Shown here: positions 26,060 to 41,000 of the stretch, in pieces | How positions within the stretch are numbered: the first letter of the stretch is position 1 | How the letters are laid out: the number at the start of each line of letters is the position of its first letter | NCBI GenBank assembly: GCA_017163975.1 | Contig: JAFFSR010000221.1 | Span: forward strand, 8,556,001 to 8,620,000 | Source: Anastatus disparis | Lineage: Eukaryota > Arthropoda > Insecta > Hymenoptera > Eupelmidae | Length of the DNA: 64,000 nucleotides | Reading direction: 5' to 3' | Position numbers and translations under genes: made by a program | The notes under the pieces: model-generated | What the model was told of the DNA's origin: nothing | Seen by the model: the letters and a program-made list of their open reading frames with translations, nothing else | Database searches by the model: none

Positions 26060-29000
26060 ATAGGGACATTTCGGAAAATTTTTGAATAAAGATAAAAAAT
26101 TCGAAGAACTACAATATCGATAACTATGTATGATTCATATATCCTATTAAATTACATCAGCTTAAAAAACATATTATAAGTGAACGTAAAATTATTATAA
26201 CTTCCTTTAACAAATACACCTGATACAATAAATACCTATTTTAGTGCGCATGCACAACGAACAGCTGATAGTCGATATAAAACGATTATCTTGGCTTGTC
26301 TATGAAAAGAATCTTTGTTTTTTTTTACTTTAAAAATAAGTGAAAAATAGTAAAATAGTAAAATCTAAACAAGTATGATTGTTTATTTAATTTCTCTCGA
26401 AAATTGTAAGATTGTATTTTTACATATTGTCGTAAATTTACACTGAGAAAAAATTTCATCAGATCAATTGAAATGTTATTAATTTACCAGATTTCCTGTT
26501 AATCTAACAGAATCCTTTTGATCTAACAGAATCTGTGCAGTTTAAATAGTCCAAATACGATCGTGCTGCCAATTTAACAGCACGGCTGTTGATATAATTG
26601 AATAACAGTTAACATGAAAAAACATAAGTCAAAGTAAAAGTATGACTTACATTTCAACAAAATTTTATGGATTGTGACAATAAAATGTGCATGTTCAAAT
26701 TAACTGATGAATTATTTAAATACAAATGTTTCAATTCAATTATATCAAAAGCCCTACTGTTGGTATAATTGAATAACAGTTAACATAAAAAAACATAAGT
26801 CAAAATAAAATATTTGTCATTTATGTCGTTGATAAATTTATTTTATAAAGATTTTTATATTATTCAATAAGTACTTTTAAATCTCCCGCTTTTCAAAACA
26901 TTTAAGTTTCGATTGTATAATAATAGATAGAGTATTTCTTGTAACCCGCAAGTGGTAAGATTGCACGTCAGCTAGTATATAAGAACAAATTAATTTATCT
27001 GTTGTATGTATAAATGCGATGCGATGCGATGCATATCGATTGTTAGCGAGCGATTCTAGATTTTATTTGTAAATATCAATAGCGTAGTGTGAAATATCTA
27101 AGAAAATGTTAAAAAATTTCACTTAAGAAATGAATGATGATCATTGTTATAATATAAGTTATGTGTTAATTAATGTATGGGAATTGGAACGTTGTAAGCT
27201 GTGAGCTTCAACTAAATGAAAAAGTCTTTGTCATCTTAAAATTTTATTTGTTTGATACAATAAAATGTAACAGCTATTTTGACTTATATACTTTGCTATA
27301 AATTAAATTTAATTTTAAATTGAATCAATATTACGATATCCATCAAATTTACAGAACTTGCCTGTTAAATGAATAGAATATTTCATCGAGGTATTTTAAC
27401 AGAAGGATTCGGTTGATACCATCATATTTTTTTCTTAGTGTATTTAACAGAAGGTCATACAAAAATGCTGAATTATTTTATATATTTACTATACACTAGT
27501 ATATTAAACACATAAATTCACGAAAATATATAAAACAATGTATATGACATATTAAAATAAAATAATTGTTTAATTAAAATTAATTTGACAATTTTCGAGA
27601 ACAAATAAAAAAACAATCATACTTGTCTAATTTTTACTTTTCTAAAGTCTTTTGGCTGAAAAATAATATTGCTTCACCTCCCATAATGACCTATTTTCGA
27701 AAATAAGTATTTTCATATTCTCACACAAATAAGTAAATATACACGAGCGATTGTTGATAAAGCAAAAGAGAGCAAAGAAGAGGTCAGATGAACGAAATAA
27801 TTCTTTCTATGTTTATACTTTTCTTGTTATATTGACTCTTTCTTACAACCCCTTATCAAAAATGATGTACATTCTCTCATTTTATATATTACTCGATAAC
27901 CTCGACTCTTCCCTTTACGCTTTCTGTTTTTCAAATACACGTGATGCCTATTTTTTTCCTCTGTTTTAAAATCAATTGATTTTTTTTAATTTATACGTTT
28001 AAATGTTTTAATACAGTGCAGAATTTTCTTAAATCACTGAAAATAAAGACATTTTTTTCAAATCAAATATATATATTTGAATCATATAAACAATCGTAGA
28101 GCCTTATAGAGAGTAAAATAGTAAGTTCTCGGTTCGAGCAAATTAAGTAATGCGTAGTTCATAATTACTAGAGGGAAAAATTGATTGCTTTCATAATACA
28201 AATAGTGCTTTACTCCTGATTTAACTGTGGCCACTTTATTAATTAAAAAAGCGGGTCTAATAAAAAGAATCAGAATATTTTCCAGATTTGTATGCAACAC
28301 GCGCATCGATTTGGTCTAACGCTCAATTCTTTCCGAGTCATGAGCAGATGCTTTATAGTTGTACAGTTTTCAAACTAATTATTCTATAAGATTTTTACTA
28401 ATTGCATATTAAAGTTGAGATTAAAAAAAAATTTGTTCAAAAGTTATGAAAAGTATGAAAATTAAGATGAAATTCAGATTGAATTACAGCATTTATTTTC
28501 TATGCACTTTTTCAACTAAATATTTGCGCTATTTTTGAATCTATGCTTAGGTGAGGTTAGGCCAGCAGGGTTTATTGTCCAGTCGAATTAGTTCATTTTT
28601 ATGCAAAACAGGCCACAGGTCTGTTTTCTGCAGAAATGGATTTTAGGTAACATGTATAATAAGAATATCAATGTGCGCCATCTCAAAAAGTTGTGAAAAA
28701 ATTTTTATAAAAAATTTAAGGTAGAAAAATCTACTTTTTTTATATTTTCCTCTGTAACTGCGCTGTTTTTGATTTTAGAAAAAAATTTTTTTAATAAAAG
28801 TTGTTTAGAATTAAATTTTATTTGAGATTATGGTTAGAGTAACAATTAATTTGTTTATTAATAAAAAGTTGAATATTCAAATTGGTGTTAAGTCCTCAAT
28901 AATTAATGCAAATATGTGAAACTTCTTGAGCATGTTAAGGTAAGATACCTTTATCATAATCAATTGTAAAAATCAGAAATTTTTATTATTTTGCATTATT

Positions 29001-32000
29001 TTCCGTTTTTACAATTCTAATCTTTATAAATAAATTAATTCAACTCGGTTGATTTTTAATATTTTTTAATTTTATAAAGTGAAAAAGAAAGATCTTTTCA
29101 AGACCTTTCATTTGAATTGTTTAAAAGTTTCCTATTATGAAAATCATAAGAGTAACAAGGCTTTTACTTTGACTAACAATTTATGATATAGATTATTTAT
29201 TGGTAAAACATCTTTCTTATATACAAACTGCTTTTAATACATATCATCGTTTGTAAACTTTTTGACGCATTACATTCGAATGTAAGCTGACAGAGTATAT
29301 AAACGGCCTGCGCGCACGGTACTATTTTTTTTTTACTTGAGGATGGGAAAAAGTTTTCAAAAGTTCAAATTCTCATCACGTATGAAAATTAACAATATTT
29401 CAGCTAATTATGGTCCGATTGAGATGTTTTTTTTAATTTGGGGTAGCACGTGAAATTAATAACAGTTGCCATATCAGTTTTCTAAAAATTATTTTACATA
29501 AAAAAGAATAAAAACAGAAAATATTGTCAAATTTAGGATGCATACGTGATCGCGATTTTACGAAATTTATCAAGATTTTAGAACAGTTCAATTTCAAATA
29601 ACCAATATTAAATATTTTTAGACTTTTTTTGTGAGATATATTTTTTAAAATATTAAATAATACTTATAATATTTGATTATGCATTCAAATATTATTTATG
29701 GACTTGGAAAAAATTATTTTTACGAATTTTATATGAAAAAACAGTAATTAGCACCTCCGTAGCAATACCCACATCTACCCTACTTTACCGGTAGCAATTA
29801 TAATAAGAAAATTTTTAAAATAATTTTATTTAAATACGTTTCGATAAGTATATAAATAAAATAATTGTTATAATACAAAATCCACATTAAAAATTCTAAA
29901 ATAAAATTTAAATTAATAATTATTTTTCTTTGATAATTATTATTTGAAGATTAAGATTATTTTGCAGATTAATGAAAACTTTAAATATTAAAAAGAAAAG
30001 AAAAAAACGCTGCCAAGTGCTTTGGCGCAATACTTTCTCATAGAGCTTATTGAGTTAGAGTAATTTGATTTTAATTTTTAAAATATGATTTCAACGTAAA
30101 AAACATAACTTCTTTTCAAGAAAAATTGAGAAGGGAAAGAGTAAAAGTGAGTGTAAGAGGGTAAAAATGAGGATTGATGTAAGATAGAAGGACAAAGAGG
30201 AAATGAGAAAGTAAGAAAAGAGTAAATAAGAGCGTTAAATCAGATATCAGAAGAAGTGATCAAAGAGCCACGCTAAGAAAAGTATTTTTTTTTAAATATT
30301 TTTCATAAAAACAGTAGCAAGTAACTTGTATTCGAATTTTAGAGCAAATCTATTGAGTAGTTTACGTAAAATAAAAAAATAAATAAAAAATGAAAATTTT
30401 TAAAATTTTCTAAAATTAAAACTACGCTAAGAAAATCGGTTTTCAAAAGTCATCCTTCTTTTCATAGTTGTAAATAATTCTCATGCAAATTTCAAAGCAA
30501 ATTCATCAAGTAATTTACGTAAAATAAAAAAAAAACGAGAAAATCTAAATTTGTTCTTAAGAGGCGGTCGGGTCTATTCGCCGCTACATATAGGGTGGCG
30601 CTGCGGTCAGGTGAGAGAAATCTATTAAATATTTTTTATACAGCTATTTACAATTTTCTGAGACGACAATATACTTTTAATGTTGTCATTTCCTCTAGCC
30701 ATCTATATGTAGAATAATTATTAATACTTATCTTGTTTGAAAAGTCTGAAATATTGTTATAAAGCGAAAAATGCGATGCAACGTAGGACCGATGTAAACA
30801 TGCGTGCACCTTCCCTTAGTGCGACAGAGAGAGCAATACTAAAGAATGATGTATGCTAATGTTTACGTCGGCTCTACCTCGCACCGCATTTTTCGCTTTA
30901 TAACAATATTTTAGACTTTTCAAACAAAATTAATATTAATAATTATTCTACATATATATGGCTAGAGGAAATGACAAGATTAAAAGTATATTATTGTTTC
31001 AGTAAATTTTAAATTGCTATATAAAAAATATTTTATATTTTTCTCTCACCTGACCGCAGCGCCACCAAGCGGCAAATGGTTCCGACCGCCTCTTAATTTT
31101 TAATATGGTAATAAAATTAAAACTACACTAAGGAAACTAGCTTTTCGTCTACTTAGACAAAAAAAAGATAGTATGCAAAATTTCAAGCAAATCCATGGAG
31201 TAGTTTTTGAGATCTAATTGGCGTAATGAATACATACCCAGCATACACACACATACAGACATTTTCTGTAAACCACTTTTTTCGACTCCTTAAGTCCAAA
31301 TATGTACAAATTAATGGAAAAATAGAAAAATTTTTTTTTTGCCGATACAAAGCTTTCTTTATGAGAAAGTAATGTGACATAATTTATAGAAAAATGTTTA
31401 TAATGCAATTAAATAAACTGTAAGCGTTCACATACATTAATTATATTTAGTTTTACATTTCATGTTAGATAATATGATCAATTTTGTAAGCTTATATATA
31501 AAAGATATCAGGAAAAATTGCTGATGAATAATTTTTTTTAAACTGAAGTCACATTTAAAAAATAAAAATAAAATAAACACCAACTCAGTGAGCTCTATGA
31601 GAAAACATTGCGCCAAAGCACTTGGCAGTGTTTTTATTCCTTTATAACTTTTAAGCAACTTGAGCTTTTTAAACGTTTTTTTTAATCGAAAAGTTTTAAT
31701 CTCAATTTTAATGTTCAATTAGTAAAAGCCTTATAGAATAAGTAGTTCGAAAACTGTACAACTATAAAACTGAAAAAATCGAGCGTTGGACTTATTATTT
31801 CTAGTTTCTTTATGCAATTTTTTAATTTCATTTGCAATTAATTTTAAAAGGTATAGTATATATATATATATATATAGACTTCCGGCATCTACAAAACGAC
31901 TGTTTATGAGAGTAAGCAATTTTCATATTCCCTTTTTGTTGAATTTTCCACGTTAAACGGGTCTGAAATTCTGATGATAGATTCCATATAAATAATTCTA

Positions 32001-35000
32001 AAATCTCTCAGTTGTAGCTATTTCTGAAAAAAATTATTTTAGTATCGCATCACCTTAAAACTTATATCATTATATCATTGAAACTTATACTATATATTTA
32101 AACATCAAAAAGTATCCATTTATTATTTAATTTTTTTAACATCTTTTTTAAGGAGGTTGTAATATGTTTTCATCCAATAAAAGAAATAAAAGAAAAAGAA
32201 TGTTTTTTTTTTAAATTTGATGATTTCCACTCCATTCGTCACTTGGCCGGCCTCAGAGTATCTCCCACACTTTTATTTATTCCATTTATTTTTTCTTTCT
32301 TTTACCCATCCTTATTTTAACTACATCCCATTTCGCATTCGTCCGGGGTAGTGCCCGTGGAGAGGGGAAAACCCATAGGCGAACCTAGTGGGGTAAATCC
32401 TCGGAAAACCCTCTCCGGGATGGGTCGGTTTATATATAAAATTCGGCATTAGGTACCCTTGTACAAGATTACTTATACTGTATTTATCACACCTCCCGTT
32501 TACATTTTTATGTGCTCAGCACGCCTAAGCGACCGTCACACAAAGCAAGTCCAGATTTAACACGCCTCCGGTTCTTGAGCGGTCACCCATCCAAGTACTG
32601 GAAGTGACCAATGCTATTTAACTTTGCAGATTGCCGCGCGCGCCGAACCACTCGGCCAATGCGTTGGTTTAAAAGAATGTCTTCTTAAATTTAAATAATT
32701 CTGACTGATTTTTAATAACATTTTCTCAGTGTGGTAAGGTAAATGTACCTATTATTGGCCGTCTAGGGACGCGTGGAACATTTGATAAGATTATTAACAT
32801 AAATTTCAAAAATGATTAAAATTTTTTGATATATAGACAAACGTTGATTTATTTGATTGTTGAAAATGAAAAATAGTATATTACGATACGGGCGACTTAA
32901 ATCACCTATTATTACACGGCGAGGTTAGGGCCCGAGCGTCAGCGAGGGTCCTAAACGCCGTGTAATAATAGGTGAATTTAAGTCGCGAGTATCGTATACT
33001 ATTTTTTCTAACGGCGTGCGCAAAATTCGATTTCATGTACCCGTTTGCGTACATAAAATATCATATTATGAGACGCATTTGTTTAGCGTGCGTAAAATGA
33101 ATCGAGCGTGCGTAAAATGATTTCAGCGTGCGTAAAATGAATCGAGCGTGCGTAAAATGATTTTAGCGTGCGTAAAATGATTTGAGCGTGCGTAAAATGA
33201 TTTCAGCGTGCGTAAAATGATTTCAGCGTGCGTAAAATGAATACAGCGTGCGTAAAATGATTTGAGCGTGCGTAAAATGATTTCATCTAAAAAAAATTTT
33301 TTTAATTTTTAAAGTATTATATTTCAGGAACTATACATCATAACAGACATTTATACATCTCATTTAAAAGCTCTTGTGGTGCTCTTTTAAAGTGTTATGT
33401 ACAATTTTTTCCGCGATACGTGAACTCTCTTATTAATTAATCTTAGAGTTAATCATTTAAATAATTTCTTATTTATTGTTTTAAAGAGGGGGGAGGAATT
33501 CTCAATTATTATTTTAATAATATATTTTCATGGAATTTTAATTTGAGAGCTATCCTTGTCTAACTGAGATTTTTGTTATTTACTCAAGTATTAATCGGTG
33601 AATCTGCAAATTAAAAGTTGAGCGCAATAGATATTATTATTACAAATATTTATGCACAAGAAGAAAAAAATCTATCGCTTTGTTTTTGAGAAAAGTAAGT
33701 AACGCGAAAAAACTTTGGCGTTACTTACTTTTCTCAAAAACAAAGCGGTAGATTTTTTTTTTCTTGTGCATAGATGTTCATAATAATAATATCTATTGCG
33801 CTCAACTTTTAATTTGAAGATACACCGATTAATAATTGAGTAAATAACAAACAACTCAATTGTTACTCGGTCGATATCAGGTTCTACTCCGGCTTGCCGT
33901 TGATGGTTTTATTAATTTTATTTTTATATTAGTAATATTATTTATTTTTTTGGAGGCGGGGGGGCGCTGCCCCCCCCGAACCCCCCGGCAGGGGCTTCGC
34001 CCCTGGACCCCGTCCTGCGCCCCGACCTCGACTACCTCTTACAATCTTGATAGCCTTCGAACAAGATTGTACATGCTATCACAGACGCAAGTTTATCATT
34101 CTTAGAATTTTGCGCACTTGTTAGAAAAAATAATATACGCAACTAATGCGTAAAGTGATCATCGCACTCGTCTCATTTGTCGCCCTCGCTGCGCTCGGGC
34201 GACAAAACCGACTCGTGCGATAATCACATATTTTACGCACTCGTTGCGTAATATACTATTATAGCTCGAGTGATTTAAATCCGCCGCACTACATCTATAC
34301 TTTCAAAATTCAATAATAAACAAAGGCTATGCACTCCACGAATGATAATTCATTAAAAAAACGAATTCTATATACTAGCAAAACTAGGCATTCTACGAAT
34401 AATAAATCGTAAAAAAAAGCGAAAACTGAAAAAAAGACAAAATTTAAGCACTTCGCGAATAATAAATAGAAAAAAAACTAAAAATATTATATAAAACATG
34501 AAATAACATTATGTCAAACTGTTGAAATTAATTCTGTAATAATAAAAATCTAAATTTCCTTTCATATATGTATTAGGGCCGTAGGAGCGACAATTGGTAA
34601 CTTATGTATTGTATTAGCAGTTGCGTTTAGGGGAATCACAGACGCGACTGAGTCTTAGAGCGTCAAAATGACTACCTCTTCGCTTCATATGTTACACTGA
34701 TATTAACTTTGGTTTTACACGTATTTTACACGCTTATAATTGTTATTTATTTTGAAAAATATCGATATAAAAGAGTTGCAATAATGTACACTTTATTATC
34801 ATCGATGAATAAACTTTTAAAAATAATCCAGATCTCAAAATATCGCTTATTATAAGTGCGTGTTTTAAGTGAATTCAGCATCATATTCATTATTGAACAG
34901 CGTAAAAATTTATCGTTTAACTTTCGGCTCAGCGGGATTTAAGCGCGGATTTAAATCACGCAGTGCTATAAAAGTCATTTAATAAACAACAATAGTGAAA

Positions 35001-38000
35001 TAAACATAAAAGTATTATCATTTCAAGGTACCAGTACTTGGACCAGCAAAATAATGATGGCCTAATGTCCCAAAATACTGGTACGATTTATTGGCCACTT
35101 GTATATGCAAACATTTATAATTTTATATTTATTTTATAATATTTTAAATTACTTTATAAATAGTTATTTATAAAATAATTAAAAATTTACAATTAATTTA
35201 CAATTGATTGATAGAAAAAAAAAACCAATTATTAAAGTGTATCATTACAGTGCGCTTTAAGGGTATGGTTTCACGCTACTTTACCGATCGAAAATTATAA
35301 TTTTATAAAATTACAATTTTTGAAAAAACTATACATCGGAATGAGTTTTCCTTTTATAGATCACTTCATTTAATTTCGATGAAGGGCGGAAACTCTAAAA
35401 ATTAGCGGAAAAAAGCGTTAATCGAAGATAATTAGAAAAACAAATTTCTCAGTTCGAAAAAATCAAATTTCTCAAAAACCGCGTTTCGTAGGGAAATTTC
35501 CTATTCAGGATCATTTTATTTTTGAAAAATGAAGGGCGGAAACTTGGTTTGATAAATCATATCGCAAAAAAGCAAAATTACATTTTTCTAAAAAGATGCG
35601 ATCAGCTGTAAGAATACAATGTAAGTCAGCTGTAAGTCTACAAAAATTTGTAGAAATCTATTTTTCAAATTCATTATTTTCCTAATATTTATCTTTTTAT
35701 TCGGAATTTAAATTTTACATTCATGTTATATATAGATTTATCAATCAAACATAAATATAAAAAGAATAGAAAAGATTTTGAAATATATTTTTTTTGACAA
35801 AATTTTTTTAAAGATAAATGAACAAGACTCTCCGTAAAACACAAATAAATGTACATGTTGAACCTTAAAACTTCAATTTTATTTATGCATTATACTTATC
35901 ATTTTAACTAAATGTTATTTTTTCAAAAAACTGTAAAAAACTATAAAAAAATATAAATAATCGTAAATAAATGTGAATAATTGTAAAAAAATAAATAAAT
36001 GTAAATAACTGTAAATAAATATAAACAACTGTATATTTATAGTTATTTACAGTTATTTACAGTCAGTAACACTTATTTACAATTATTTCCAGAAATTTTT
36101 TCCATATGGGCTTATCTTAATAAAATTATTTACAACTATTTATTTTTAAAGAACGTTAATATAAAATAATATTTGATGAGATTATATTATATAATAAAAT
36201 TATATTAGCAATAAAATTAAGTAATCCTTATCATTCGCTTTTCAAAACATATTTTCATTCTAAAAAGGTTAGGATATGCCAAAGTTTCGCTAATTCAATA
36301 AAGTCATTCAAAAAATATTTTGTTTCAAACAAAGAAACGAATAGATTACTTATTTTGCTATAATGAAAATTAAAAAAAAAATAATGAGTTCGCAAATGAT
36401 GTAAACTATATTGTTCTCTCTTATAATATTAAATTTTGTACATATTTATGTTTCAAATAAAATAAAACAGTTTTATGTTGAAAAAGTGTTCATTTCTAGA
36501 AATTGTACATATAAAACAAATTCAATTTACATTTAAAATTCGAATTTGAAGTTGGCGCGTACCAAACTATACATTAGCATTGATGCCAACTATGAAACAT
36601 GGCTTCTTGCACGGCCATTGTATTCTTACAGCTGATCGCATCTTTTTAGAAAAATGTAATTTTGCTTTTTTGCGATATGATTTATCAAACCAAGTTTCCG
36701 CCCTTCATTTTTCAAAAATAAAATGATCCTGAATAGGAAATTTCCCTACGAAACGCGGTTTTTGAGAAATTTGATTTTTTCGAACTGAGAAATTTGTTTT
36801 TCTAATTATCTTCGATTAACGCTTTTTTCCGCTAATTTTTAGAGTTTCGGCCATTCATCGAAATTAAATGAAGTGATCTATAAAAGGAAAACTCATTCCG
36901 ATGTATAGTTTTTTCAAAAATTGTAATTTTATAAAATTATAATTTTCGATCGGTAAAGTAGCGTGAAACCATACCCTTAAGGTTAGATTTGATATCATAT
37001 GATTTTAGCTGTAGGTAGCCCCTTGCCAATTACTGAGACGTTGAATTACGAACTGATTTATCAATACCAATAGATGCCCAAACAAAATTTTAATATAAAA
37101 TATGTATGAAATTCATTTTTTTTTAATGTGAAATATATTTTAATGTACATAAATAATATAGCAACTAATTTGATGTGCATAAAAAAATTCTATTACAATT
37201 TTATTTCCTTACTCGTGAACGCACTTTTCTTCATCAGTACGTAAGAAATACATGGACACTCGCCTAGGTTCAAAATCACAAAATTAAAGTCGATTTTTCA
37301 GCTTGAAGTATAATTATTATAGTTTAAATTTTGCTTCTTTAAGTAATTTAATGTATATAAAACAATAATTAACGATAGTTCATCGTCTACTTTGCACTAA
37401 AATCTTAAAAATTAATATATTTTTTTATGTGGGCAAGTACTGGTCAGTGGCCAATGATAGGTATTTTTACCTTAGCTGTAAAAAATATAAATAAAAAATC
37501 TAAAAAGTTTAACATAATGTGTGTCACTAAAAATGAGATATCTACAAAAAAAAAAACATTCCATTTGAGAGCGTTCTTCTTAGACCAATACAAAATCCAC
37601 TTCTTAAAATTTTTGGAAAATAAGTGACTTCATGTGGAATAACTGCTTAAATCAACATGAAATCTATTTTTATTTAAATAGATGTATATTAGCATTGAGT
37701 TAGGGTCTACTAACTATAAGGGAGAGGGTTTTATGCTGGAATGAAACAGATGGTTATTAAAACATCAAACCAGATTTTCTGTTAAAAGCTAGTTGGACTC
37801 TACTCAATTGTAAATCGCTTTTTTGTCTATGTAAGTAAAATATCAATTTCTATTTTTCGTATTTTTTCATGATATTTTTTACTATTGTTCTATAATCGAA
37901 AACTTTTATATTATTTATAAAAGTAAAAAAATAGATACATTTTTATTTATTCCAAAAATTTTAAATGAAATGTTTTAGTTTTAATTTTACCAAATTATAA

Positions 38001-41000
38001 TTTAATTTCATTTTAATAAAGATCGATCTAATTTATTTCAATATAATAAGAAAAAGAATTGAAATAATTTATTTTAAATAAATATAAAGATAAAATTAGC
38101 ACGTAATTTCAATGAAATATCTCCAAACTATAATTGGTGAATTTTACGAAATTTTCGTCATTATCAATGAAAAATTAATTTTTATAAATAGAATATCTTA
38201 GATTAGAAAATAAAAATAATATAACGTTATTATCAAAAAATGTATCACATCAACATGTCATAAATAAGCGTATACTATACGCAAGGATTAACGATATATA
38301 TTCAACACGTGATTAATCTAAAAAGAAAAAAATTTATTTTAAACTTAAACGTTAGAGAGAATAAAATGGCAATTATAAAAATGATTAATATGATAATTAT
38401 AATACATATTGTAGTAATTTCGCGAGCCCCTAAAAGCCAATGTCCTAATTTTAATATCTTTCCTCCAATTATCACGTGCACATCATTATCAGTTTATGTC
38501 TCTTTCGACATTTAATAATAAGAAAAAAGCGAAGAAAAAAAAAATTTAAAGAAGTGAGAGAATATGATGGTTGTAACTGAATTTTTCTTTTTTAAAGCAG
38601 TCTGTTCTAGATATGAAAAAACTAAAATAAGAGGCGGCGTGCTGTCTGTTTTTCGATAAATCAGTTTTAACGTTTATCTTTCTTCTCGTTTTTTTTTTAA
38701 TTCACTTAATAATCTTCTCTTAACTCATGACGCACATTGTTTTTTCGATAAAAGCTTTAAGGACCTAATAAAGAAACAATATGTATATTTGATAAGTCAT
38801 TTGGCCATAAGGCCAACATGAGAATGAGATGTTTTTATTTACTGACTTGGATTTTATATACACATATATAAGTAAAGTATAAGAGAAGCGAATCCATTGA
38901 ATGCAATGTATTAAAAAATGTAAAAAATAAAAGACTGATTTAATTTCACATGAACGATATGTCCTCGTTGCAATGATATACATTTATTATTTTTATTTTT
39001 TTTCTTAACTTCTCTCCTCCTTCTTCATCACAGCTTTTGCGAATCTTTAGCGAGAAAATATGATGATAAAGTTTATCAAATGGATATTTGTTTGGGGCAT
39101 GTTTTGTCGTTCAGTTTGAATTGTTTGAAAAATGTAAATTAATTGCTGTGAAAATATAATGCACAATAACAGTCGATTAGTGATTAGCATTAAAAATGAA
39201 AAAGTAAATAAATAAAATATATGAGATAGGGATAGATGTTTTGTTTTTGATTATTAAATTTTCATAATATTTGTATGATTTAAATGAAATAAGTAGCGCA
39301 TAAATTAACTGAAAAAAAGTTTAAATTTTCAAGTTACATATAATACTATTTTTTAAACATATGTATTTTCACTGCTTTTTTATATAGTTTATGAATGATA
39401 TAATGAAAATATTTTAAAATTACAGTTATTTATTAATGAAAATATTTATTTTATATTTTAAGTATAGAAAGATATATCTAGAGTCACATTAAAAAGTGAT
39501 TCTGGAGAATAAAAAAAAAAGCATAGGCGATAGTTAAAAAATTGTGCAATCAGAGACTGTTATTCAAATATTGTGAAACCACAAATCGTTTTGAGTAAAA
39601 ATAAAGCGTCAATATTCTTAATGTCTTACTGATTGTGATATTTGATAATAAAACATCAACATCATTATTAATTTTCAGTTAAGCTTTGTTATAAGTAATA
39701 TATTATCACTTTTAATAAAAGCACATAAAAAAAAGTAAAATAAAATATTATAAGAAAATAGATATTGGAAACAAATTATTAGTTGATTATTATTTACGTT
39801 AATTTTATCACACTGATTTAAAATTAATTAAAAATCATCTTAAACTAATGAAATAATGTAAATCATTCTATTGATAGATTAAGATGATTTATTGACTTTG
39901 TTATTATTAATTTATTTTGAATAACAATTGATTTATATGTTTGCGAGTCAATAATTATATAAAAGTGCTTGATGTTTTTATTAAATTTTTATATTCGTTC
40001 ACTCATATTTATATTTATTAATGTCTTTTTAGAATTATGAAAAATCCAATAAATGTATTGATATTTTATTTTGAAAAAGTTTTTTCATTATAATTAAGAA
40101 AAAATTTAAAATTTAAGTCGGTTTATTTATTATAATTCTGAAACTCAACCAAACAGTTTTTAAATAATTTAGCACATTTATTTAGAAATGATTATTATTT
40201 TATAATTTATATTATCAAATTTTTAAATTAATTTTTTAAAATAAGGTATAATTATTCTAAAAATCAACTTTTATAATGTATTATTATAGTCATATTTAAT
40301 AGACATCAATTCAGCAAACATCATTAAAATTTATCATTATCTACACTATTGTATAAAATTTAAAGTAAAAATTGAAATTTCAATGATGTATCGGAAACAA
40401 AAATCAATTTTTTTTAACAGTCTAGAGATTATTTTACTCAAATTAGATCAAACAACAATTCAATAATAGTATTGAATTTTTATTAAAATTTTTTTTATTT
40501 TTAAATAAACCATTTAATAATGTTTTTAAAATTAACAACGGAGTTATTACATAACATAATTTTTGTTAAATAAATTCAGTAAATAAATTTTGCTTTAGTG
40601 TTTTAAAATTTTTTATAATTTTAAAATAAATAAAGAAATTTAAATTTAAATACAGAAGTCTATAAGATTTATTTTTCTATAAACTTTGAAAAAACTTTTT
40701 TGTTTCATTATATACTTTATATTTGCTTGAAAACATAAGAAAAAAAACAATGAAAGTAGAAATAAAGCATTCGATTAATATCAGCTGTATATAAGTACGC
40801 AACAATCAGCTGTTTTACACGATCGATATAATCGATAACATAAATACCGCGAAGTTTAAAAAAAAAGCGCAAGTCTATTAAACTTTACAGTGCAGCTGTT
40901 ATCTGACTCACAATATGATGAAAAAAAACAACAATGTAACACAATGTAAATGTACAAGGAACTCAATGAGCAATAAGGAAACAATCATTTAGTTCTTTCT

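Larger units (their letters stand above)
28314..31791. mobile_element. Large inverted-repeat element enclosing other elements
   Basis: Arms of about 115 bp: GTCTAACGCTCAATTCTTTC at 28314 and its mirror ending at 31791 (GAAAAAATCGAGCGTTGGAC read inverted). Both continue through TATAGTTGTACAGTTTTC and TTACTAATTG. The element holds the array-type copy 2 at 30004-31634, itself holding a TTAA element. The left 1.6 kb of its interior is AT-rich and unexplained. Confidence 0.6.

Noticed and set aside
29297..29340. TATATAAA followed by a GC patch as a promoter
   Set aside because: No downstream coding sequence or initiator is evident and TATA words are common at this base composition.
33085..33284. 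Regularly spaced repeats as a CRISPR array
   Set aside because: The gap between invariant blocks is only 4 bases, the genome is eukaryotic and no cas-like gene exists; it is a minisatellite.
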